A stretch of DNA of 64,000 nt, taken from the NCBI GenBank assembly GCA_020310875.1, contig CM035407.1:64874158-64938157 (forward strand), in the 5' to 3' direction. Made by a program: the position numbers and the translations under genes. A model generated the notes under the pieces. The model saw nothing but the letters and a program-made list of their open reading frames with translations. It was not told where the DNA came from and did not search any database. Source of the DNA: Ceratopteris richardii (lineage: Eukaryota > Streptophyta > Polypodiopsida > Polypodiales > Pteridaceae). This document shows, one piece after another, positions 1 to 11,370 of the stretch (position 1 is the first letter of the stretch; each line of letters begins with the position of its first letter).

Positions 1-339
1 TCTCTCTCTCTCGGTCTTGCGTTCAAGGCCCGGCACAAATGTGCCGGGAGAATTGAATTTTTTTTTTAACATTGCAGAGCGTCGCATATGCGACGCTCTG
101 CAGTTTGCCAACGTCGTTAATAGCATCGCTAACCAGCGATGCTACTAGCGACGCTTGTGGTTTAGCATCGCATAAGCGACGCTGTCGTCGCTTATGCGAC
201 GAGGCTTGGCCAAAAAAAAAAATCCTAAATTTTTACCGTCGCTTATGCGACGATTTCGTCGCATAAGCGACGGTTTTCGTCTTTTTCGTCGCATAATCCG
301 ATTCGGGGGCGTCGCTATGCCCCCCTTTTTCTTGTAGTG
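1..339. mobile_element. Terminal part of a CACTA (En/Spm) DNA transposon
   Basis: Seen: the segment ends at 331-339 with CTTGTAGTG, so the other strand starts CACTACAAGAAAAAGG, the classic plant CACTA inverted terminus. Inside are many direct and inverted copies of GTCGCATAAGCGAC, like the subterminal repeats bound by CACTA transposases. Copia-1 gag coding sequence starts abruptly at 340, so the element sits in that gag gene and the other end lies left of the window. No transposase is visible. The 3-bp TSD cannot be checked. Confidence 0.8.
76..312. repeat. Palindromic subterminal repeats (GTCGCATAAGCGAC type)
   Basis: Repeated 14-16 bp palindromes of the form CGTCGCTTATGCGACG appear in both orientations, for example near 88-104, 168-200, 237-252 and 256-273. 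They are CpG-dense and can fold into hairpins. Their place next to the CACTA terminus fits transposase-binding subterminal repeats. Confidence 0.7.
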
Positions 340-793
340 GGGTCAGACCCCGAACCCAATAGGGATACCAACTTAGACAATTGGCATGTGTGGAATGTCA
401 AGGACAAAAGAGCTTTAGGTCAGTTGTTACTTGCTTGTGATGAACTGACAAAAGGACATATCATGGCCTGTAAGACGTCCGAGGACACTTGGGATACATT
501 AGCCGCTTTGTATGAAGACAAAACCCCTTCGAAAAATATATGCATTAGAGGCCGAGTTTCATAATTTGACCATTCGGCCACACGACACAATTACCAAGGT
601 CATAGCCCAATTTGAGGACTACCAGCGTAAATTAGCACTATGTGGTACGCAGATCTCTAGTGAAGACATGGCCATTAGGCTTCTTAACAAGTTATCTAAG
701 TCGTACGAGACATTTGTCATAACTTTGTATAATCGCGGCCAAGTCCTAACTTGGGAAGAGGTTCGTCGACTATTTCTCCTTCATGACTCGTGA
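340..793 (+). pseudogene. Copia-1 gag, central part (broken)
   Basis: Encodes the middle of a Copia-type Gag (UBN2-like), with the typical blocks 'TSEDTWDTLAALYEDK' and a 'TWEEVRRLFLLHD' end. The N-terminal part is missing because the CACTA element interrupts it at 339. A frameshift near 530-540 separates 337-564 from 512-793. It is the outermost and oldest retroelement of the nest. Gag would form the virus-like particle in the cytoplasm; this copy cannot. Confidence 0.75.
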
Positions 794-823
794 GCCAAAT
801 CCACTTCCTCCCAAAAGTCTGCC

Positions 824-1636
824 ATGAAGGCCAAAGGCCCATTCAATAAGGGAAAAATCACAAGTCATCATGCTAGCAATGGATCTAAGCAAGGATCACA
901 TCATTCATCGAAGAAGTTCACTTCTAATTTTTATGGAAAATCAGGACACTTAGAAAAGTTTTGCTATAAAAAGAAACAATCATCAAAGGCTTCTACGTCT
1001 AGGCAAGCATCCAAAGGATCCCAACATAGATCCCACTGCTCTAGTGAGGAACTCTTCATCTCCACAGAAGTCAATGCCCTAGTTACTTCTAGCTCCCCGC
1101 ATGAGTGGATCTTTGATAGCGGAGCTACCTCACATATGTGCAAAGACAAGGACTCCTTTCAAGAACTCGAAGAGCACACGGGAGAAGTCTATCTTGGCAA
1201 CAACAAAAGTTTACCCATCGAAGGAAAAGGGAAAGTTCAAATAACCAACAATCAGGGGGAATGCAAGTCTTTATCCAATGCTCTTTTTGTTCCAAATTTA
1301 TGTATGAATCTACTTTCTGTCAAGGCCATTATAGATCAGGACAAACAAGTATGGTTTGATAACACCTCAATTAAGGTAGTTGATCCCCATACAAAGGATG
1401 TCATTGCTCAAGGTATTGAAGAAAAGGGCCTCTACAAACTATCTTGCTTTGTATCCAAAGAATCAACCTCAAGTTTGTGGCATCAAAGATTTGGCCACAC
1501 CTCTTACTTATCAAAACTCTCTTCATCCCAACTTTTGAAGGGATTGCCAAAGATAGGGCAACTTACTGATGTTTGCCAAGCTTGCACCCAAGGCAAGCAA
1601 CATAGGGCCCCAGTTCCTAAAGAAGCTTCAACATGA
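824..1636 (+). pseudogene. Copia-1 gag end, protease and integrase zinc-finger region
   Basis: Contains a decayed zinc knuckle (SNFYGKSGHLEKFC, both first cysteines lost), then an aspartic protease with 'WIFDSGATSHM' (active-site DSG) and the GAG-pre-integrase HHCC region ('LWHQRFGHTSYL' to 'CQACTQGKQHR'). The order Gag-PR-IN is that of Ty1/Copia. A stop ends the frame at 1634-1636, so the original polyprotein is broken. Confidence 0.85.
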
Positions 1637-2179
1637 GCGAGGAACCCTCTAGCCCTTATCCACATGGACTTATGTGGACCCATGAACACCCCATCCCTGA
1701 GTGGATCCCTCTACTTTTATCTTCGAGCAAATGACCACTCTCGCTATATTTGGGTGTACTTTTTGAAGTCAAAGGCAGACACATTCTCTAAGTTTCAAAC
1801 TTGGATCAAGGAAGTTGAGAATGAAGCTTCGACTAAAGTTAAAACCATCAGATCAGATGGAGGTGGTGGGTTTATCAATCATGACTTTGATAACTTTCTC
1901 AACCTGAAAGGGATCAAAAGACAAGTCACTCAGCCTCATACTCCATCCTAGAATGGAGTAGCTAAAAGAAAGATACGCAGTGTGATGGAAATGGCAAGAA
2001 CTATGCTTCATCACAAGGATCTACCCTACACGTTCTGGGCAAAAGCCGTGCATACTGCCGTTCACATTCTTAATGGAGGATTTACAAGTGCATTACACAA
2101 CAAAACACCCTTCGAAGCATACTATGGAAGAAAACCAAATGTGAATTACTTTCGAGTCTTTGGTAGTGATCTTCAATGA
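1637..2179 (+). pseudogene. Copia-1 integrase core (broken)
   Basis: Shows a Copia integrase core: 'MDLCGPM' (first catalytic Asp), 'IRSDGGGGF' (second Asp) and NGVAKRK, where the catalytic Glu of the usual AERxN block is replaced. A TAG stop at 1949-1951 stands where nearly all Copia integrases have the Gln of 'PQNG', consistent with a CAG to TAG change. The region from 2180 to 2363 has no open frame and is the decayed integrase C-terminal/linker part. Confidence 0.8.
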
Positions 2180-2363
2180 AGCTTCCTTATACTCAAGAAA
2201 AGATTCAAGTACAAGTCTTACTCCACCTATCTACACCTCAGAGGGAGACTCAGTATTTCCAAACTCCAACTTAGAAGCAAGTACTTCAAGTCATCCGAGA
2301 AGATCTCAAAGACTTATTGACAAGCGAGAGTGAGAACAAAGTCATTATGTCAATTATGCCTTA

Positions 2364-3094
2364 ATGCATCAGATTCAACAAATCCCAGAACCATCTAATT
2401 ACAAAGAAGCTCAAGGACAACCTGAGTGGGAAGAAGCTATGCAAGTAGAAATGGATGCAATCGAAAAGAACAAAACTTGGACTCTTGTACCTAAACCCAC
2501 AAATCATCAATTCATAGGAGTTAAGTGGCTTTATAAAGTTAAGTACAAGTCAGATTGCACATTAGACAAGTACAAAGCAAGGTTGGTAGCTAAGGGATAC
2601 AAGCAACAACATGGCATTGACTATGAAGAAACCGTTGCTCCTCCTACAAGATTCACAACCATACAAATCATACTAGCACTAAGTGCTCACTTTAAGTGGC
2701 CCATTTACCAGCTGGACGTCAAAAGTGCATTCCTCAATGGAGATCTTTAAGAAGAAGTATATGTTGAACAACCTCAAGGCTTCAAGCTCAAAGGAAAGGA
2801 AGATCAAGTATACAAACTTCACAAAGCACTTTATGGACTCAAGCAAGCTCCCAAGGCTTGGTATGAAAAGATTCACAAGTTCTTTGAAGACAAGGGATTT
2901 CACAGAAGCAATGCTAATGCTAACCTTTACATCTATCAAAAGGAGTCCTTAGTAGCCATCATCATTATCTATGTAGATGACTTGATCTTGACAGGCTTAG
3001 ACGAAGAACGCATCCATTTTATCATCACATAGCTTCACCTTGATTACTCTATGATAGATCTTGGATTACTTCACTACTTCTTGGGTATGGAAGT
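2364..3094 (+). pseudogene. Copia-1 reverse transcriptase, 5' part
   Basis: RVT_2-type RT: '[18 protein letters not shown]', '[12 protein letters not shown]', '[12 protein letters not shown]', 'ALYGLKQAPKAW' and 'YVDDLILTG' are all readable. There is a TAA after FLNGDL (2748-2750), frameshifts, and a TAG near 3030. The gene stops at 3094 in 'YFLGMEV', where Copia-2 is inserted; it resumes at 56967 in the same sense, see the entry there. Confidence 0.88.
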
Positions 3095-4066
3095 TGTTGG
3101 TGCATTTTACCCAAGCCTACATGCTCGATATGCTTGATATTATCCTCATTTGTAAGTCACATGTGTAGTCATGTGAACACCTATTGTAAAAGAGTTCATT
3201 TTTATCTCTTGTAATTGAAAAAGGAAAAAGGAAAAAGATGGCTTACCTCATCCATGATGTAAAAGCAAATTCGTGGGTCTAACTACCTAAAACCACGAAT
3301 TTTTGAGCTGAGGGAATATCTCCTAACTTTGGGGATCACTTTTAGGTGGAGCCATTCAAATTCGAATTCAAAACTCCCTCCAAGAATAGCTATAAAAAGA
3401 GCAAGAAGGAAGAGGCAATAAGCAAGCCTCAATGTGACCACTTCATGTCATTTTGTAGAGATTGAAGAGCTTACTCCATAGCTCTATCATTTTACTCCCA
3501 TTGTGCAAAGACTCATTGCCAATGTGGTTGTAATCATATGTGAATCTATACATTTGTCATTATCTACTTCTCTGTTTTGTTCTCTGCTATACTCACTCAA
3601 AGCAGTAACTTCAGAAGTTTTGGAGATAGCTGCATTTTACTGCTCACTGGTCTATCTCTGTAGAGCCCCGAGAATGGTGGGCATGTTCTAGAAATTGATG
3701 AATCTTGTTCTCAGTGCTCAGTCCATAATTTGAAGTGTTTTAACTTGAAATAGAAACCTTGCTAAGTCTATTTGCTATGCCCAAAAGGAATTTATCTAAT
3801 TCTTACCAGGTTGGGAGCACTGTTCATTTTTTCTAGCATGGTGTATGTCCAAAAATAGCAAGTTTTGGGAGCTAGTCATTTCGCAAGTAGTCTGTCTTGA
3901 CTTAAACTTTTGGGATACATGTTCCAAAGTACTTGGCTGATATTTTGGTGGATTTAGGAAGCTCAAAGGGTCTACTAATCAACTCTAAAGTCTCATTTGG
4001 CTGGTGTGAAGCTGGTTGTAGCAGTACCTACTCATCTTTGGATTGCATCCACCATCTCTCTTCACG
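3095..4066 (+). repeat. Copia-2 5' LTR
   Basis: Starts TGTTGGTGCA and ends at TTCACG, directly before the primer binding site. The matching 3' LTR ends TTCACA, so the terminal CA has mutated to CG here. It aligns along its full length with 55990-56961. It carries a TATA box at 3391-3399 and CT/T-rich stretches. Confidence 0.92.
3391..3399 (+). promoter_or_regulatory. TATA box of the Copia-2 5' LTR
   Basis: TATAAAAAG lies about 300 nt into the LTR, and the same sequence is kept in the 3' LTR (56286-56294). The position fits the U3/R border of a pol II retroelement promoter. Confidence 0.55.
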
Positions 4067-4067
4067 G

Positions 4068-4079
4068 TGGTATCAGAGC
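4068..4079 (+). other. Copia-2 primer binding site (tRNA-iMet)
   Basis: TGGTATCAGAGC, complementary to the 3' end of plant initiator tRNA-Met, lies one base after the LTR end. This is the usual minus-strand primer site of plant Copia elements. Confidence 0.92.
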
Positions 4080-4092
4080 ATAGTCAAGCAAC

Positions 4093-5273
4093 ATGGGAGA
4101 TGGATTTCCATCAACAATTGACAAATTGGATTGAAACAACTACCCGGCATGGTCTCTAAGGATGGAGGCTTACCTTCAAGGGAGGAATCTATATGGATTC
4201 ATATCCGGAGATGAAGCAATGCCAACCATGAGGAACAAAGGGCAACCATCACATGAAGAAGTGGAAGGACTTTCGAATTGGTGTTCGAAGGATGCACTTG
4301 CAAGGTCCTATATTCTAAACTCAATCTCTGATTTTCTTTTACCTCATGTCAAGGGATGCAAGACATCAAGAGAGACCTGGAATGCACTTGCTTCTTTCTT
4401 CTCTTCCAACACTCGAGCAAGGAAGAACCAATTGTGGATGGAGTTCACAACAATGAAGAAAACCCCAAAGCAAAATGTGACTGATTATGTCACAAAGATG
4501 AAGGAGATTTTCGACCAACTTGGAAGCATTGGAGAGGTAATTGAAGAGGAGAAAATCATTAGACAAATCATAAATGGAATCAAAGCAGACGACAAGTGTG
4601 AGTCATTCACAACAGCCATGGATTTATACATGGATATGCATGTACCCGACCTCACACACTCATGGGCCAACTCTTCACTCATGAAGCAAAGATTAGTAAA
4701 GGTGGTGAGTCCTCAAGAGGTAATCAAACTTCTGCCTTATATTTTGATAAAGCTAAGGTCAAGGACAAGTCAAAGAATAGGAAGAATGAAGATGAAGGTA
4801 GCTCTTTCCAAGAAAACTTTGCAGGTAGAGGAAGAGCTAGAGGAAGAGGCAGAGGTGGAAAGCAAGGTAGGGGGAGATTCCAATCATCTCAACCTTGCAA
4901 TATATGTGGCTTATCTAACCATACTACTGAAGAATGTTTCAGGAATCCAAGGAACTCAAGAGGAAGAGGATTCAATAGAGATGGCTATGGATCAAATAGA
5001 GGTAGATACAATGGAGGCTACAACAACAACTACTACAACAACAATTACAACAATAACAACTATCAAAGTGGCCATAGAGGAAGAAGAGACTACAATAACT
5101 ATGCAGAGGAACAAAGTCAAGAAGATTCATTATTGATTATGAATCTATCAGTGAAGAAGGGTAAGGATGATGATCACATATTTTACATTGATTCGGGATG
5201 CTCAAACCATGTAGCAAGAAATGTGGTGTTACTTTCTGATCTGGAAAATTCTCATAACAAGCATGAAGTGTAG
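4093..5273 (+). pseudogene. Copia-2 gag and protease start
   Basis: The likely start is the ATG at 4093, 13 nt after the PBS; its frame continues into 4162-5136 but has a TGA at 4132-4134, where relatives read KLDGNNY (a GGA to TGA change). A frameshift near 4660-4680 moves the true frame to 4662-5273. That frame holds an RGG/RGR-rich tract, an intact zinc knuckle CNICGLSNHTTEEC (CX2CX4HX4C), an Asn/Tyr-rich stretch and the protease active site 'FYIDSGCSNHV'. A TAG stop follows at 5271-5273. Confidence 0.85.
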
Positions 5274-8012
5274 ACAAGAGATGACACAAAGCACTCAGTG
5301 GAGAAGATAGGTAATGTGAAGACATCAGATGGGAATATGAACCTCTTAAGCAAAGTCTTGTATGTCCCTAAAATTACCAAAAATTTAATAAGTGTTGGAC
5401 AGATTGTTGAAAAAGGATTGCAGGTTAGATTCAACCGATTTGGAGCATATGTTGAAGACCCAAGGCAAGGCTTTTGAAGGATTGCCAAAGGAGAAAAGAC
5501 AAGAAGGTTTTTCACTTTTGAAGTGGAAGATACAAAGAACATAGCTTTGTTTAGCTATGCATCTCAAACTCTAACAGAGTTGGAGATATGGCACAAAAGG
5601 CTTGGTCACATTGGTGAGAGGACACTCAAACAAATTTGCAAGGACCAAAGTGTACTTGGTTTTCCTAATATCACAAGGCAACACATGATTTATAAGTGTG
5701 AAGCTTGTCAACTCGGCAAGGCTCATAGACAACCTTTCAATAAGAAAGGATATATGTATCAAAATCCTTTGGATCTAGTGCACACTGATGTGTGGGGTCC
5801 AAGTAAGGAGCCATCTATATCAAGCTCAAGATATTATGTGTCTTTCATAGATGATTGTAGCAGGTGGACCATTCTATTTTGCATGAAGCACAAGGATGAA
5901 GTGTTTAATTGCTTTAAGAAGTATATTGCTCTTGTTGAAAACCAAACAGGTAGGACTTTGAAAAGACTCAGATCAGATGGTGGAGGAGAATACTTCTCTT
6001 CTGAATTTGATGCCTTCTTGCATGAAAGAGGCATTAAAAGGGAAGTCACTACAAGGTATACACCCGAACTCAATGGTGTAGCAGAGAGGAGGAACAGAGC
6101 TATTGTCGAAGTTGTAAGGTCCATGCTCAATGAAAAGGGATTGCCAAACTACCTATGGGCAGAGGCTGTGTCTACAGCCACATATCTCATAAATAGTCTT
6201 CCATCTAAGTCACTAGATGGAACCACTCCATATGAAGTGTGGAATGGAAGAAGACCTAGTCTAAAGCATTGCAGAATCTTTGGATGCTTAGCCTATGCTC
6301 ACATTCCTTCTCAAGTAAGAGGGAAATTGGATCCCAAGGCAAAGAAGTGTGTATTCATTGGTTATGATCAAAACAAAAAAGGATATAGATTGTACAATCC
6401 AACCAATAAAGGATTTTCTGTGAGTAGAGATGTAATTTTTGATGAAAACAAATCCTGGTTTGATGATGACAGGAAAGTGAAGCTGCCTTATGACTTGGAT
6501 GAAGATTTTCCATCACTTCAACCAAAGGAGCCAAAGCAGATTGAAGAAAGTGATTCGGAGATTCACCTAGAAGACTTGGAAAGACTAAAGCTATGGAAGA
6601 ACAAAGGTAAAGCAAAGATGCAGGATGCTACATATGGACCCGAGAGCTCACATCAACCACTTAGAAGGTCTTCAAGGGAGAAGAAGAAACCTGAGAGGTT
6701 TGGTTATGATACTTCTTTGGTCACCAAGCACTCAATCTACATTGCAAAGGATTCAACCAATGAAGAGCCTACCACATTCGAAGAAGCACAAAGCAAGAAA
6801 GCTTGGAGAGATGCAATGGATGAAGAAATGGAAGCCTTGAAGGAGAATGACACTTGGGAGCTTGTACCTAACAAGCCATCTATGAAGGTAATTGGATCTC
6901 GATGGATATACAAAATCAAGAGGAATCCAGATGGAAGTATAAATAGACACAAAGCAAGGTTAGTTGCTAAAGGGTTTGCTCAAACCCATGGTATTGATTA
7001 TGAGGAGACTTTCTCTCCTATTGCAAAAATGCCTACAATTAGGGTTCTCATTAGTCTTGCTGCATCTAGAAATTGGAATCTCTATCAACTTGATGTAAAG
7101 AATGCTTTCTTGAATGGATGGATTTCTGAGGAAGTGTATATGGCACAACCTTTTGGATATGAGGATGCACATCATCCTAACTATGTTTGCAAACTAAAGA
7201 AAGCTTTGTATGGATTGAAGCAAGCTCCAAAAGCTTGGAATTTCATATTGGTGACTTATTTGCAGGACCAAGGATTCAAAGTTAGCAAGGCGGATACCTC
7301 TTTGTTCATAAAGAGGAATGGATCTGAAGTGATCTATTTATGTGTGTATGTTGATGATATTATTATCACAGGCACTGATCTTGAAGGAATCAAAGAGGTA
7401 AAGAGTCAAATGAAGGAGGAGTTCAAAATAAGTGACCTCGGACCACTCACTTATTTTCTTGGATTGGAGTTGATCTACACAGATTCAGGTATATTCATCA
7501 CACAAAGGAAGTATGTCCATGACATGCTCGTCAAGTTCAAGATGGAAAATACCAAGTGTGCAGGTACACCTATGGAGCAAAATCATAAGCTTAGTGCTTA
7601 TGAAGGAGAGCCAATTGAAGACATCACAAGCTATCAAAGCTTGGTTGGAAGTTTGAACTATGCAACACTCACAAGGGTGGATATATGCTATAGTGTTAGC
7701 ATATTGAGTCAGTTTATGCATAACCCGAGAAGACCACATATGGAAGCGGCCAAGAGAGTCCTCAAGTACCTAAAGGGGACTATGAATGAAGGTTTGTTTT
7801 ATTCATTTACTTCAGATATTGAGCTAAAGGTCTACTCAGATGTAGATTGGGCCGGATCTAGAGATGATAGAAGAAGCACATCCGGGTATATATCATTTGC
7901 AGGTTCAAAAATCATTTCTTGGTCATCCAAGAAGCAACCAACCGTGGCATTATCTTCTACTGAAGCCGAATATAGAGGTTTGGCTAATGCAACTCAAGAA
8001 ATCATGTGTTAA
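5274..8012 (+). pseudogene. Copia-2 pol: protease end, integrase, RT, RNase H
   Basis: The 829-codon frame 5523-8012 is nearly complete. In order: HHCC region ('WHKRLGHIGERTL' to 'CEACQLGKAHR'), integrase core with 'HTDVWGP', 'RSDGGGEY' and 'NGVAERRN' (the D, D, E triad present), RT with 'YQLDVKNAFLNG' and 'YVDDIIITG', and RNase H with 'VYSDVDWAG' and 'ALSSTEAEYRGL'. Before 5523 the protease end is readable but broken by a TGA near 5476. The frame ends at 8012, where IMC-stop replaces the usual IMWLKSLY; the next block continues in another frame from 8006. Catalytic residues are largely kept, so inactivation looks fairly recent compared with Copia-1. Confidence 0.93.
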
Positions 8013-8166
8013 AGTCTTTGTACACAGATCTTGGACTTCATTCTTCAACAACTCACATTTTTGGTGACAACACAAGCTCACTACATCTAGCAGCCAATCC
8101 GGTATACCATGCTAGAACCAAGCATATTGAAGTCCACTACCATTATGTAAGGGAGAAGCTAATGAG
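8006..8166 (+). pseudogene. Copia-2 RNase H C-terminal part, cut by hAT insertion
   Basis: Continues RNase H after the frameshift: 'LKSLYTDLGLHSS', 'HARTKHIEVHYHYVREKLM'. It stops being Copia-like exactly at 8166, after the sequence CTAATGAG. The rest of the domain is found at 55818, directly after a second CTAATGAG. This places the hAT insertion within the REKLMS block. Confidence 0.9.
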
Positions 8167-8180
8167 CAGGGTAAAAAATA
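8167..8180 (+). repeat. hAT left terminal inverted repeat
   Basis: CAGGGTAAAAAATA; it pairs with the right end at 55796-55809 with 11 of 14 bases equal. GGGCGAAT occurs in the subterminal region at about 8214-8221 and near the other end. Confidence 0.75.
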
Positions 8181-10122
8181 AGAACATCCCCCTCACTCAA
8201 AAGTATATAAATATGGGCGAATTTATCGAAATATCTCATATCATAATTATAAATATTTTGGCGATAAATTCCATTTGTAATATAGAATAGTTGGTGAATT
8301 CATATGATTACTTCCATTTGAAATATAAAAATTTAGCTGATTTATGTGATAATGTTGCTTAAAAACATAGATATTGTTTGAGTATTTGATATCATTCACT
8401 ACACTAAATCACCTATTTTTCTATCTTTCTTTTGTAAAATTCTTCAATTTTGCTACATCTTCCATTGCTTGGTCAAACTTCTTATCACCTTTGTTAACCA
8501 TAGGGATAGAGACACATGCATTCATAGATGCACACACATAAATACCCACATACACATGCACACTTGCACATATATACACATACATACACTTGAGCATATG
8601 CATATCTACACACACACATACAATTGCAACTCTTATCTCTCCAATAAAATTTTGCAACTTTTGAGAACAAAAAGAACAAGCAACACACTATCAAATCAAG
8701 GCTTTTGATCACAAGAAACAAAAAGAACACAGATTTCATTCCATGTACTGAATCCTTATCCTATAACATCAATATAATTGCCTAATGCATTGACCCAGTA
8801 GTTTGAATGAGAAAATGAGAAAGCGTTACATCATCTGGTTTGATGCAATGTCTTTGTAGCTTGTCAAACCCAAAATGCAATCGATATGCACTCTCTTTTG
8901 TACATAAACATGGTACCTAGCACGAATCCAATTAAATTGAATGGAATTCTATTCTGTAGGCTTGTTTAAACACCATTGCACTTTTATCATGAACTACTTA
9001 AGTTAGTCAAAAAATACCTATATAAGCCTTAGTACAGATTAGTCTCTCCATGATGTTCAAATCATAAACTCAACCATGCATAGACGTTAATATTGTTGCA
9101 GATTAAACACTTAACCCAAAACAATCTAAAGATGATTTCTCAAAGACGTTTCCAATAGGAATCTTTATCAACTAAGATAGTATATCTGGAAATCAAAATA
9201 GTACAAGTACAGTGGCAGTATTTCCTCATGTTTGCAAAAATCATCAGAGACTAACAATGCTTTCAAAGGCTATATGCTAACCAATGTGTGAGACACACAT
9301 TGAACCATACAAAATAATTTCATTCTTTTCATATCCTCTGAGTGATTCACTTATTCACAATGTCCTATTTGCAATGAACTATCATCAAGTTTAGGCTTTC
9401 AAACAAAACAACCAGATTAAGTCCACCTCCTTCCTTTAAACCTGCTTTCTTATTCATGTGAGTGCATCTGCTGCATGTGGTCACCTTATCTTCAAATCAA
9501 ATCAGGATACTCGATTGTTCTTCAACAATCATATATACCATGAGAAATCCAAGCAAACCCCAAATTCACCCTCATACGAAAACGCAACTATAAGCTCATG
9601 TTAGTCAACCACAAGATCATACAACCATCAGCACAAAATGCAAACAAAAGATAGGACAAACTTGAACAAAGAATCAACAAGTGAAAACTACCAGGCTCGA
9701 TGAGAATCAACAAGTGAATCGACAAGAATTGCTAATACAATAGTCAAAATTTTAGTGAAGCTTCCAGCAGAATCAACAACAAAAGGACGAATCGACCAGC
9801 ATCCGATTAATAGAGAATTCGGAGAGCAACAACATGCATGAGCAGGACAAAATACACACATCAATTGATGATTTTTAATAGCAGATATATGCTGATCTTC
9901 AAGCATAGACAAAAGATAATCAACTAGATGTACTTCAACACATGTATTTAAATATACAAATTAGAAATATGTACAGACTAATGAGAGGATCAAAAGTTTA
10001 GGATCGAAAGTCTTGTAGGTAAATAGTATTTCATAATGTACATCTCACCGTTTGCAAGGAATGAAACTTTAGATGATGTAAAAAGCAAGGAAACCTTGAT
10101 GCATATATAAAGAGATCATGGA
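8181..10122. other. hAT interior without recognisable genes
   Basis: AT-rich sequence with a short CACA/CATA-rich microsatellite at about 8510-8630. All open frames here are short and of low complexity, and I recognise no protein. It is hAT-internal filler or captured non-coding DNA. Confidence 0.6.
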
Positions 10123-10371
10123 TCAGTAGAGTTTCCACTCGTCCTCCTGCTGCTGTTGCTGCTCCTCACCCATGCCTCCTCTCTGTGCGTATCCCTTCCC
10201 CGTCTCCCTCCTTGATCAATAATATTAGATTAGAATTCGGACACCAGAACATCAGCCAAGATCTACAAGCTTGAAAGTGGAAGCAATTACCTCATTTGAA
10301 CCCTCTGGGGGTGGTGCTCCCATTGAAAAGCATTACAAAATATGCATCTTGAGATTCACTCAGTTGGTAGG
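10123..10371 (-). pseudogene. Possible captured 3' exons of an unrecognised gene
   Basis: On the minus strand one frame reads KGYAQRGGMGEEQQQQQEDE and ends WKLY-stop at 10123-10125, with codon-like Gln/Glu-rich use. Just upstream another stretch reads MGAPPPEGSNE followed directly by GTAATT, which could be an exon end with a 5' splice site. I do not recognise the protein. It may be host gene sequence captured by the hAT, or chance open sequence. Confidence 0.25.
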
Positions 10372-10429
10372 GACTAAGAAGCTTTTGTTGGCTTGTTTCA
10401 TCAACAGGAGTTACCTAGAAACACACACA

Positions 10430-10688
10430 CATAGAAACACACACACATATATACATAAGCTCAGTACTGTTGTCCTGTCTGTCAACAATCCCTGCTTCTG
10501 CATTTCATCAAAAATACTGAGAGCAAATGAGTTACATACCTGGTTGGCATAATGTTTATCAATGCTCCAAAAGACACTACATCTGGGCTTGATAAACAAT
10601 TAAGTATTATTTGTGCAGAAATTAGATCTCCAATGTTCAAATAAAAATCAACAAGAGTGTTTGCTATGGCCTGATCTGACTCATAGTC
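10430..10688 (-). pseudogene. PPR gene fragment, downstream half
   Basis: Minus-strand translation from the Gypsy-A border reads 'ESDQAIANTLVDFYLNIGDL' and 'SSPDVVSFGALI', which match the repeated helix pairs of plant pentatricopeptide repeat (PPR, PLS-type) proteins. After a frameshift near 10540 a further repeat-like block 'FALSIFDEMQKQGLLTD' follows, then a TG microsatellite. It joins in frame to the half at 27473-27752 across the TAGTC TSD. PPR proteins bind organelle RNA; this piece is too short and broken to function. It sits inside the hAT, so it was probably captured. Confidence 0.8.
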
Positions 10689-11370
10689 TGTAGCTCAGTG
10701 ATGAGTAGCACCTCCTTTAATGTCAATCCGGGAAGATATGAGGATGGTATGAAGACCTCGAGCAAGTGGAAGCACAAGTGCGTGAGTGAGAAGCACACCA
10801 ACATGCACACACATACACACACACGCGCACACACGGCAAGACAAAGAGTGAGGAGCAATGGAGTTCTTTTGATTACTTTCGAAGAGCTCTTACAAGTTCG
10901 TTTCAATTACAATCTAACCTCAAAAATGAGCTCTCTAGCTCTTTTTATAGTTTTTGACTAGCTTTGGCCCTGTCCAGACCTAGTGTCCGGCCTAGTTAAA
11001 AATTAGGTTCCAGGGCCAATTTGAGGGCTTAAACGGAGTCTAAAAAATACGAAAATTGATATGTAGGTACTTCTAAGGCTCCTCAAGCTCGAGGACTCCT
11101 CGGCTTGCACAAAATGGAGCTACAAAAATATGAAATGGTATTTACAATGATTGTTAGTGATAAGAATCACTTTTGATTGGTGTAGGATTTTGAAAAATTA
11201 AAGGATGCCTTAGTGCTAGATCTGCGTGAATGCTCGTACTTGCTTCTCCATGAAGAAAATTATTGGCCTACTTGCCAGATCTTCGTTGACTGCCCTGTCT
11301 GCTTGTGCTGTCCCTTCGCTCTGACTTTCTTCGTCTTGTGGCTCCTTCGGTTCCCCGACTGCTACCAACA
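10689..11370 (-). repeat. Gypsy-A 3' LTR
   Basis: TG...CA ends; 99.6% identical by eye to 26791-27472 (three substitutions, at about 10991, 11310 and 11329). The last codons of ORF3 run into it to a stop at 11268. Confidence 0.96.

Noticed and set aside
4162..5136. Thr-rich C-terminal half of the 324-codon Copia-2 frame as real protein
   Set aside because: After about 4680 this is the wrong frame; the zinc knuckle and protease lie in 4662-5273.
10689..11370. Hammerhead ribozyme (retrozyme) in the LTRs, suggested by TGATGAG near the LTR start
   Set aside because: The CTGATGA...GAAA...GTC set of core motifs is not complete in any of the LTRs.
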